A stretch of 13,056 bases of DNA from Desulfobacter sp. (GTDB lineage Bacteria; Desulfobacterota; Desulfobacteria; Desulfobacterales; Desulfobacteraceae): NCBI GenBank assembly GCA_030145005.1, contig JAQYWJ010000039.1, positions 1 to 13,056 on the forward strand, written 5' to 3'. Under the pieces are notes generated by a model. The model was given only the letters and a program-made list of their open reading frames with translations, made no database searches and was not told where the DNA came from. Positions 7,168 through 13,056 of the stretch are shown one piece after another (within the stretch, counting starts at the first letter, position 1; every line of letters starts with the position of its first letter). The position numbers were made by a program, and so were the translations under genes.

Positions 7168-7256
7168 TTAGAGCCTGTCTGGTAATTGATGAATCGGCTG
7201 AAATCTCATTTTCATGAGATTTCGCTTCGATCCCCTAATTACCAAACAGGCTCTAA
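7168..7256. mobile_element. MITE-like 89-bp near-palindrome at the dnaA stop codon
   Basis: The outer arms 7168-7187 and 7237-7256 match at 19 of 20 positions (mismatch C7179/A7245). Inside, GAAATCTCAT (7200-7209) and ATGAGATTTC (7214-7223) form a perfect 10-bp stem with a 4-nt loop. If the element proper is 7171-7253 (ends GAGCCTGT and ACAGGCTC), it is flanked by TA on both sides (7169-7170 and 7254-7255). That resembles the target duplication of IS630/Tc1-mariner elements. It has no coding capacity, so it would be non-autonomous. No T tract follows on either strand, so it is not a classical terminator, though it lies between convergent genes. The mobile origin is inferred. Confidence 0.5.
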
Positions 7257-8674
7257 AACTTACCTGATTCAAGCTTTTTGGTCAGATAACTGACCTGCTC
7301 GTAACGTTGACCTTTTTGTTTCATTTCCTTTTCAACCGCATTGACGGAATAGATGGCTGTTGCATGGTAACGTTTAAAACTGGCACCAATTTTCTTTATG
7401 GGCTGGTCCGTATACTTATTTGATAGAAACATTGCCACCTGGCGGGGTTTGACAATGCGGTGTTTTCTGGATTTAGACTCAAGCTCCTGTTCGGAAACAT
7501 CAAATGCTTCACAGACCAGTTTTTTGATCAGGTCAATGGTTATGCGTTTGCCCGTCCCAGTCATCTTTTCAAGCACGTGCCTGGCAAGCTCAATGTCAAT
7601 GTTCCGTTTCATCAGCTGCCCCCTGGTAACAACGCTGAAAAGCGCACTTTCAAGCTGGCGGACATCATCACACGCTTCCTGGGCAATATATTCGGTCACA
7701 GGTGTGGGCAAAACACACTGAATGGCCTTGGATTTCTTATTTAAAATCTTTACCCGGGTGCCAAAATCAGGTGCCTTGATCTCCGTAACGACCCCCATAT
7801 TCAGCCTGGATTTCAGGTTTTCATTTAATTTAGGGATCTCATCAGGCCGTTCGCAGCCTGAAAAAATAATTTTCTTATCCGCATCAATCAGATAGTCCAG
7901 GGTCATAACAAGCTCTTTCTGGGTGGCCGACTTTCCGGTCAGAAAATGGACATCTTCCAGGATCAGCACATCACATTTAAGGCGGTATTTTTCCTTAAAC
8001 TGGTCAATACTATTATTTCTCAAGGAATAGATCATTTCATTGGTGAAATCTTCGGCCGTGACATAAAAGACCCGATGCCCCCCATCGTGGGTCAGCATAT
8101 GATGGCCCACGGCCTGGGACAGATGGCTTTTCCCAAGACCTGTCTTGCCCAGAAGAAAAAGCACGCCGGTCCCGTTAAGTTTACCCTGGGCCAGATATAA
8201 AGAGGCCGTATATGCAAAGCTGGAATTGTCCCCTACAACAAAATCGTCAAATGTAAAGTTTTTTTTAAGCATGCGCCCGCAATTAAATGCCGGTGTCATG
8301 CCGGGCAGCTGTGGATGAAATTTTGATGGCACACTGACGGCTGAGGGGATGACAGGGGGTACTGCGGTTGTTTTTTGTGTCCGGCCTCCTTTTTGAGCCC
8401 GGCCAAGACCTGAATTTATTTGACCTGGTTTTAATTTTTTTTTGCCTACCTTGAATTCAATGCGGACTTTTTGGCCCAAACGCAAAAACCCTTCTTCAAA
8501 ATAGCCCAGATAGCTTTCTTTGAGCCGTTTGACATAGAAGTCATTGGGAACTGACAGGACAATAGTTTCAGCATCATGAGCGGACAATATCACGGGTTCA
8601 ATCCACATTCGGTAACAATGATCTGGAACTAATTCTTTAATATGTGATTTGACTTCTTTTAAAAACGAATCCAT
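7253..8674 (-). CDS. dnaA: Chromosomal replication initiator DnaA, diverged recognition helix
   Basis: DnaA is the AAA+ initiator that binds the origin and opens DNA. The 473-residue product has domain I (about 1-80), a short linker, AAA+ domain III (about 135-370) and DNA-binding domain IV (375-473). Visible are Walker A GKTGLGKSH (176-184), a Walker B with Glu-Asp rather than Asp-Asp (LILEDVHF, 237-244), LKSR with Arg290 as the likely arginine finger, and sensor II DVRQLESAL (337-345). Domain IV has KPRQVAMFLS (409-418). The helix normally reading GRDH[ST]T is KRYHAT (434-439). ATG at 8674 is chosen because the product then begins like other DnaA proteins; a TTG at 8710 would add 12 residues. 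The ribosome-binding site is poor. It is not beside dnaN here, so it could be a second DnaA. The TAG stop lies in the palindrome. Confidence 0.9.
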   Translation of the reverse strand: MDSFLKEVKSHIKELVPDHCYRMWIEPVILSAHDAETIVLSVPNDFYVKRLKESYLGYFEEGFLRLGQKVRIEFKVGKKKLKPGQINSGLGRAQKGGRTQKTTAVPPVIPSAVSVPSKFHPQLPGMTPAFNCGRMLKKNFTFDDFVVGDNSSFAYTASLYLAQGKLNGTGVLFLLGKTGLGKSHLSQAVGHHMLTHDGGHRVFYVTAEDFTNEMIYSLRNNSIDQFKEKYRLKCDVLILEDVHFLTGKSATQKELVMTLDYLIDADKKIIFSGCERPDEIPKLNENLKSRLNMGVVTEIKAPDFGTRVKILNKKSKAIQCVLPTPVTEYIAQEACDDVRQLESALFSVVTRGQLMKRNIDIELARHVLEKMTGTGKRITIDLIKKLVCEAFDVSEQELESKSRKHRIVKPRQVAMFLSNKYTDQPIKKIGASFKRYHATAIYSVNAVEKEMKQKGQRYEQVSYLTKKLESGKF

Positions 8675-8698
8675 TAAACAATACACAGCCTTCCAAAC

Positions 8699-8736
8699 AA
8701 TACAAAGCAAAGCCGCTAATACAAAGCAAAGCGGCT
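8699..8736 (-). repeat. Tandem repeat in the dnaA leader (two copies, 19-bp period)
   Basis: AATACAAAGCAAA occurs at 8699-8711 and 8718-8730. With flanks, the two copies share TACAAAGCAAAGC(C/G)GCT at 16 of 17 positions. The single difference lets AGCCGC (8711-8716) pair with GCGGCT (8731-8736) as a 6-bp GC stem with a 14-nt loop. The repeats lie just upstream of the dnaA start and inside its predicted leader, where they could serve as protein-binding sites or an RNA element. Confidence 0.7.
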
Positions 8737-8788
8737 GAGAGGTTTGACATTAACAGTGGTTATAGTGATTGTAGTATGTTGATCTCTA

Positions 8789-8817
8789 TTTTTATGTGAA
8801 TCTGATTTATTGGTCAA
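8789..8817 (-). promoter_or_regulatory. Promoter candidate for dnaA
   Basis: Read on the minus strand, TTGACC (8817-8812) is followed after 17 bp by TAAAAA (8794-8789). The -35 matches 5 of 6 and the -10 matches 4 of 6. The transcript would start near 8782 and carry a leader of about 108 nt that includes the tandem 13-mer repeats. Spacing is good; the -10 is weak. Confidence 0.4.
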
Positions 8818-9022
8818 ATGGAATAAAGATAGTTAGGTCACAATCAGAAAAATGTTTGGTATATTTTTTTAATAACTTGTTTTTATAAGATATTTCTTGT
8901 GAAACAAACGAAATGCTTTCTGATTACAATGGGTTCGACAAATCCCTATTTTCAAAAGGTATTTTTTAAAAAATTAAATATTAGTAAAGCGTGCATATTT
9001 TTTTTTCTTCGATTTTCAACGA

Positions 9023-9035
9023 TTTGCTTTGAATT
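9023..9035 (+). repeat. Third, inverted copy of the dnaA-leader 13-mer
   Basis: TTTGCTTTGAATT is the reverse complement of AATACAAAGCAAA with one change (12 of 13 match). It lies about 300 bp from the tandem pair, in the most AT-rich part of the intergenic region. The match may be chance in such sequence, but the GC pair inside the core TTTGCTTTG makes that less likely. Confidence 0.45.
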
Positions 9036-9069
9036 TCTTTAAATTAAACAAAAGTCTAAAAAAATTATC

Positions 9070-9091
9070 AACCCTCAAATTTATGAGGGTT
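9070..9091. repeat. 8-bp perfect inverted repeat upstream of pdxA
   Basis: AACCCTCA (9070-9077) and TGAGGGTT (9084-9091) flank a 6-nt AT loop. It lies upstream of the predicted pdxA promoter and is followed on the plus strand by only three T residues (9090-9092). An operator or origin element is as likely as a terminator; nothing upstream on this strand needs terminating. Confidence 0.4.
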
Positions 9092-9115
9092 TCACAAATT
9101 CGTCCCTAAATTGTA

Positions 9116-9144
9116 TTTACACCCTGTTTAGTCAATAGTATATT
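9116..9144 (+). promoter_or_regulatory. Promoter candidate for pdxA-uvrA
   Basis: TTTACA (9116-9121) and TATATT (9139-9144) each match the sigma70 consensus at 5 of 6 positions and are spaced by 17 bp. The start site would be near 9151, with a leader of about 33 nt. The pdxA ribosome-binding site is weak (GAAAG, 12 nt before the ATG). Confidence 0.5.
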
Positions 9145-9183
9145 TTTTGATTTTAACATAATAAATGAAAGCAATATCTAATT

Positions 9184-10218
9184 ATGAATACCCATTCACA
9201 CCGGCCTGTTCTCGGCATAACCATGGGAGACCCTGCAGGTATCGGCCCTGAAATAATTATTAAAAGTCTTGCTGACCCTGAAATTACAGATTTGTGCACC
9301 CCTGTTGTTTTAGGTGATTTTAAAATACTGAAACAGGCAGATCTTAATTTCAACATACTTCATAAGTTAGCCACATCAGACGAGTTGGCCAGCGATTTTT
9401 CTAAGTTTCCCAAGGGTTTTCTGGTCCGACTTTCCAGCCTGAACCCGGATGTCACTAAACTTGGGCACCCTACCCCGGATACCGGAAGCGCCATGGAAAC
9501 CTATATCAATACCGGGGTGGATCTTGCCCTGTCTGGTGCCATTGATGCCCTGGTTACAGGCCCCATTACCAAAACAGGCCTGAAACTGGCCGGGTCATCC
9601 TTTCATGGTCATACAGAGTTGATTGCACATAAAACAGGCACTGACAATTTTGCCATGATGATGGCGGGACCGCGCCTGAAAGTGGTGTTAACGACCATTC
9701 ACATCCCCTTATCCCAGGTGCCTGAGCGACTAACTAGCCGGGAAATAACAAGAATCATCAACCTGACCCGGGACACCCTGATCACAAGATTCGGCATTAC
9801 CAGTCCCAGGCTTGCCGTGGCAGGCCTAAATCCCCATGCAGGCGAACAGGGCATGTTCGGTAACGAAGAAACGGATATCATTTTACCGGCAGTAATAAAG
9901 GCCCGGGAACAAGGGTTTGATATTACAGGTCCTCTGCCCCCGGATACCGTATTTTTCAATGCGCTTGAGGGTCGATTTGACGCCGTAATCTGCATGTATC
10001 ACGACCAGGGGCTGATTCCTTTCAAGCTGGTGCATTTCAGGGACGGAGTTAACACCACCATAGGGCTTCCCATTATACGCACATCCGTGGACCACGGTAC
10101 CGCCTATGACATTGCCTGGACCGGTAAAGCAGACCCCACAAGCATGAAAGAGGCCATTAAAATGGCGGCTGTCCAGGCGGTTAATCAAAAAAAGCATGGC
10201 AATAGTAATGACAATTGA
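9184..10218 (+). CDS. pdxA: 4-hydroxythreonine-4-phosphate dehydrogenase PdxA
   Basis: PdxA oxidises 4-phosphohydroxy-L-threonine with NAD(P) in the DXP-dependent pathway to pyridoxal phosphate. The 344-residue length is normal. The start region reads PVLGITMGDPAGIGPEI (8-24). His173 (TTIHIPL), His218 (LNPHAG) and His273 (MYHDQG) have the same spacing as the three E. coli metal ligands His166, His211 and His266. Further conserved stretches are VTGPITK (124-130), FHGHTE (140-145) and LPIIRTSVDHGTA (295-307). It is divergent from dnaA and its end overlaps the start of uvrA, so the two are probably co-transcribed. Some PdxA paralogues (PdxA2) act in sugar-acid catabolism; nothing in the neighbourhood points that way. 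Confidence 0.95.
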   Translation: MNTHSHRPVLGITMGDPAGIGPEIIIKSLADPEITDLCTPVVLGDFKILKQADLNFNILHKLATSDELASDFSKFPKGFLVRLSSLNPDVTKLGHPTPDTGSAMETYINTGVDLALSGAIDALVTGPITKTGLKLAGSSFHGHTELIAHKTGTDNFAMMMAGPRLKVVLTTIHIPLSQVPERLTSREITRIINLTRDTLITRFGITSPRLAVAGLNPHAGEQGMFGNEETDIILPAVIKAREQGFDITGPLPPDTVFFNALEGRFDAVICMYHDQGLIPFKLVHFRDGVNTTIGLPIIRTSVDHGTAYDIAWTGKADPTSMKEAIKMAAVQAVNQKKHGNSNDN

Positions 10219-13039
10219 TCACATCATAATTAAAGGCGCCAGAACCCATAATCTAAAAAATATTGATGTAAGCATCCCCAAAAACAGCCTGACCGTGGTC
10301 ACCGGGCTTTCCGGCTCAGGCAAATCCACCCTGGCCTTTGACACCCTTTATGCCGAAGGCCAGAGACGCTACGTGGAATCTTTATCCAGTTATGCCCGCC
10401 AGTTTTTGGGCCAGATGGACAAACCGGATGTGGATGCCATAGAGGGGTTGTCCCCTGCCATTGCCATTGAACAGAAAACCGCCTCCCATAATCCGAGATC
10501 CACGGTGGGAACCGTCACGGAAATCTATGATTACCTGCGGCTTCTTTTTGCCAGGGCCGGCAGGTCGCACTGCCATATCTGCGGCAAACCCATTTCATCT
10601 GCATCCATTGACCAGATCATACAAAGCATCCTTTTTCCTTTGCCGGAAAAAGCCCAGAAAATAATGGTGCTGGCGCCTGTGGTCAAAAACAAAAAAGGCG
10701 GGCACGAAAAGCTTATCCATCATCTGAAAAAGGAAGGCTTTGCAAGGCTTAAAATTGACGGGCATGTCTGCTTAATCGAAGATGCACCGGCACTGGATAA
10801 AAAAAAAGCACATGCCATAGACGTTGTGGTGGACCGGCTGATTTTAAAACAAGGGATCGAACAACGGCTGACCGATTCCGTTGAAACCGCACTATCCCTT
10901 GCAGAAGGCCAGGTGATCATTGATAATCTGGATCTAAAAACACAAACGTTTTTCAGTGAAAAAGCAACCTGCCACACCTGCGGTATCTTTTATCCGCAAT
11001 TTTTTCCCGCCAGTTTTTCCTTTAATTCTCCCCAGGGTGCATGTCCCCATTGTGACGGTCTTGGCCACCTAAGGGAGTTTGACCCGGCAAAAATTATCCC
11101 GAACCACCATCTATCCCTGCGCCAGGGGGCAGTACTGCCCTGGACCGGAAAGGATTCTGTCCGTCATATGGAATTTTTGGATGCCCTGGTGACCCATTAT
11201 AAAGAAGATATATACACCCCCGTTAAAGACCTTTCCACGGACTTTCAAAGGGTTATTCTCTTTGGTTCCGGCACCCATAAAATCCCCTTTTACGTTGAAC
11301 AAGCCGGTAAAAAAATCGTTTATGAAAAACCCTTTGAAGGCGTAATTGAACAACTTGCCCACCGTTTCCGGAATACAAAATCAGCATCTGTCAAAAAAGA
11401 CCTTGGCAAATATATGGGGTATAAAATTTGCTCTAAATGTCATGGCTCCCGCCTGAATCCCGAAGCTTCGGCAGTACAGGTGGCAGATAAAACCATTCAG
11501 CAAATTACAGCCATGTCCGTCAAACAGGCCGCTGATTTTGTAAACACACTTCATTTGACAGGCAGGGAAAAAGTCGTGTCTGAATCCATTCTTGCAGAAC
11601 TGTCCCAGCGGCTTTCCTTTCTGGAAGATGTAGGCCTTGACTATCTGACCCTTGACCGGTCCGCAGCGACCCTTTCGGGCGGAGAGAGCCAACGCATCCG
11701 GCTGGCCACCCAGATCGGTTCGAAACTTTCCGGGGTCCTTTATGTGCTTGATGAACCCAGCATCGGTCTTCACCAACGGGACAATGCCCGTCTGCTCAGT
11801 ACGCTGATGCACCTAAAGGGCCTGGGCAATACCGTGCTGGTGGTGGAGCATGATGAAGAGACCATGCTGGCCGCAGATCACATTGTTGATGTGGGGCCCA
11901 AGGCCGGTGTTAACGGCGGCCAGGTGATGTTTTCAGGTCCGCCCGAAGACCTGGTCAAAGCATCCTGTCTCACCGGGCAGTATCTGTCCGGAAAACGAAA
12001 AATCCCTGTGCCTGAAACCAGACGTACCGGCACCCAAAAATTTTTAACTGTCCAGAAGGCAGGTGAAAACAACCTCAAGGATATTGATGTGTCCTTTCCC
12101 CTGGGGTGTTTAACCTGTGTAACAGGGGTATCAGGATCAGGAAAATCGACCCTGGTTCTGTCAATCCTTTACCAGGCCCTTGCAAGCAGCATTAACAGAT
12201 CTGAAAAACCCGTGGGAAAACATCAGGCCATTTCAGGCATGGAATATATTGACAGGGTTATCCATATTGACCAGTCCCCCATCGGCAAAACCCCGAGATC
12301 CAATCCAGGCACCTACACAGGGGTTCTCACCCATATAAGGGAATTGTTTGCACAAACACCCGAGGCAAAGGCCCGGGGCTACAAGTCCGGGCGGTTCAGT
12401 TTTAATATCAAGGGCGGCAGGTGCGAATCCTGCAAAGGGGACGGCATCGTTAAAATTGAAATGCATTTTCTGCCTGATGTTTATGTGACCTGTGATGTCT
12501 GCAAAGGCAGACAATTCAACCGGGAAACCCTTGAAATAAAGTACAAAGGAAAAAACATCGCCCAGGTTCTGGACATGACCATCAATCAGGCCCTTGAATT
12601 TTTTGACAATATATCATCAATTCGGCACACCCTTTCCACGCTGGTGGAAACAGGGTTAGGATATATCAAACTGGGCCAGGCCGCCACAACACTGTCCGGC
12701 GGGGAAGCCCAGCGTATAAAGATTGCCAGGGAACTGTCCAAGAAAAGCACGGGGAAAACCATCTACATTCTGGACGAACCCACCACAGGCCTGCATACCG
12801 ATGATATCAAAAGACTGTTGGCTGTGCTGGACAGACTTGTGGATGCAGGCAACACAGTGGTGATCATTGAACACCACCTTGATGTCATTAAATGCGCGGA
12901 TTATGTCATTGATCTTGGACCTGAAGGCGGAGACCAGGGCGGGCAGATCATTGCCCAGGGCACCCCGGAACAAGTGGCCCGTTCACCGTTGTCCCATACG
13001 GGTTTTTACCTGAACCGGGTTTTACCAAATCAACATTGA
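10208..13039 (+). CDS. uvrA: Excinuclease ABC subunit A
   Basis: UvrA is the damage-sensing dimeric ATPase of nucleotide excision repair and loads UvrB. The 943-residue product is complete. Module I has Walker [10 protein letters not shown] (33-41), LSGGESQR (489-496) and [11 protein letters not shown] (511-521). Module II has GVSGSGKST (640-648), LSGGEAQR (829-836) and ILDEPTTGL (854-862). Zinc sites are Cys255/258/279/282 and Cys739/742/762/765; Cys122 and Cys125 (CHIC) form a further pair near the N-terminus. [18 protein letters not shown] aligns with other UvrA starts, so ATG 10208 is chosen over ATG 10196, which adds four residues. Neither has a clear Shine-Dalgarno. The 11-bp overlap with pdxA suggests translational coupling. 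No SOS-type operator was recognised in front of the pair. Confidence 0.97.
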   Translation: MTIDHIIIKGARTHNLKNIDVSIPKNSLTVVTGLSGSGKSTLAFDTLYAEGQRRYVESLSSYARQFLGQMDKPDVDAIEGLSPAIAIEQKTASHNPRSTVGTVTEIYDYLRLLFARAGRSHCHICGKPISSASIDQIIQSILFPLPEKAQKIMVLAPVVKNKKGGHEKLIHHLKKEGFARLKIDGHVCLIEDAPALDKKKAHAIDVVVDRLILKQGIEQRLTDSVETALSLAEGQVIIDNLDLKTQTFFSEKATCHTCGIFYPQFFPASFSFNSPQGACPHCDGLGHLREFDPAKIIPNHHLSLRQGAVLPWTGKDSVRHMEFLDALVTHYKEDIYTPVKDLSTDFQRVILFGSGTHKIPFYVEQAGKKIVYEKPFEGVIEQLAHRFRNTKSASVKKDLGKYMGYKICSKCHGSRLNPEASAVQVADKTIQQITAMSVKQAADFVNTLHLTGREKVVSESILAELSQRLSFLEDVGLDYLTLDRSAATLSGGESQRIRLATQIGSKLSGVLYVLDEPSIGLHQRDNARLLSTLMHLKGLGNTVLVVEHDEETMLAADHIVDVGPKAGVNGGQVMFSGPPEDLVKASCLTGQYLSGKRKIPVPETRRTGTQKFLTVQKAGENNLKDIDVSFPLGCLTCVTGVSGSGKSTLVLSILYQALASSINRSEKPVGKHQAISGMEYIDRVIHIDQSPIGKTPRSNPGTYTGVLTHIRELFAQTPEAKARGYKSGRFSFNIKGGRCESCKGDGIVKIEMHFLPDVYVTCDVCKGRQFNRETLEIKYKGKNIAQVLDMTINQALEFFDNISSIRHTLSTLVETGLGYIKLGQAATTLSGGEAQRIKIARELSKKSTGKTIYILDEPTTGLHTDDIKRLLAVLDRLVDAGNTVVIIEHHLDVIKCADYVIDLGPEGGDQGGQIIAQGTPEQVARSPLSHTGFYLNRVLPNQH

Positions 13040-13056
13040 TGAACCCGTAAAAAATC

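Larger units (their letters stand above)
8675..9183. other. AT-rich gene-free region between dnaA and pdxA, candidate oriC or regulatory region
   Basis: No gene is found in this roughly 500-bp divergent intergenic stretch. It is strongly AT-rich from about 8840 to 9180, with A/T runs at 8864-8874, 8960-8990 and 8995-9006. It holds promoter candidates for both flanking genes, three copies of a 13-mer, an 8-bp hairpin (9070-9091) and a separated 9-bp inverted repeat (8842-8850 and 8917-8925). The consensus DnaA box TTATCCACA is absent; the best hit is TTATCAACC at 9065-9073 (7 of 9). Position beside dnaA and base composition would suit an origin, but there is no direct proof. Confidence 0.35.

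Noticed and set aside
8744..8766. Perfect TTGACA -35 followed by TATAGT on the plus strand
   Set aside because: Spacing is only 11 bp, and no gene lies downstream in that direction before pdxA, which has a better-placed promoter.
8842..8925. AATCAGAAA and TTTCTGATT inverted repeat separated by 66 bp
   Set aside because: Only 9 bp with a long gap in biased sequence; no further support for a function.
8912..8968. 18-codon open frame in the dnaA-pdxA gap
   Set aside because: It has no convincing ribosome-binding site and is too short to judge; such frames are expected by chance.
8675..9183. Consensus DnaA boxes TTATCCACA on either strand
   Set aside because: None found by reading. The best match is TTATCAACC (7 of 9) at 9065-9073 and the others reach 6 of 9, which is expected in AT-rich DNA.
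13016..13047. CGGGTT/AACCCG inverted repeat at the uvrA end as a terminator
   Set aside because: The stem is 6 bp with a 20-nt loop that spans the stop codon, no T tract follows, and the window ends 9 bp later.
1..13056. Phage, defence, toxin-antitoxin, CRISPR, transposase, tRNA or rRNA genes
   Set aside because: None recognised on either strand; nearly all coding space is taken by conserved housekeeping genes.

Overview
The window looks like a chromosomal, housekeeping segment of a Gram-negative anaerobe of the Desulfobacterota, probably near the Desulfobacteraceae. That placement is an inference. It rests on the gene order rpsF-rpsR-DUF2232-rplI-dnaB-hflX, on a long HflX with an N-terminal extension that I associate with delta-proteobacteria, and on general codon style. 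No database search was possible.

Layout. Positions 118-1287 encode a CNNM/CBS-domain membrane protein (+). A strong sigma70-type promoter (1333-1361) and a roughly 100-nt structured leader precede the ribosomal-protein cluster rpsF (S6 with a long acidic tail), rpsR (zinc-type S18), a DUF2232 polytopic membrane protein and rplI (L9). A perfect 12-bp hairpin with a T tract (3751-3793) closes this unit directly against the ribosome-binding site of dnaB. dnaB (replicative helicase) overlaps hflX (ribosome-associated GTPase) by an ATGA junction. A small cysteine-rich protein of unknown function follows (6935-7153).

The small gene and dnaA converge on an 89-bp near-palindrome (7168-7256) that looks like a miniature transposable element. 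It appears to have inserted into the TA of dnaA's own stop codon. dnaA (minus strand, 7253-8674) is a complete but diverged initiator whose DNA-recognition helix departs from the usual GRDH[ST]T consensus. Upstream of it lies an AT-rich gene-free stretch (8675-9183) without consensus DnaA boxes. It carries three copies of a 13-mer and several inverted repeats, and may be an origin or a dnaA regulatory region. On the other side, divergent from dnaA, pdxA (vitamin B6 synthesis) overlaps uvrA (nucleotide excision repair), which is complete and ends at 13039.

The genes cover translation (S6, S18, L9, HflX), replication (DnaB, DnaA) and repair (UvrA). There is no phage, CRISPR, tRNA, rRNA or transposase gene in view, and I do not see a new multi-gene system. 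The points most worth checking are the diverged DnaA with its unusual upstream repeats, the element in the dnaA stop codon, and the JAMM-like motif in the HflX N-terminal extension.
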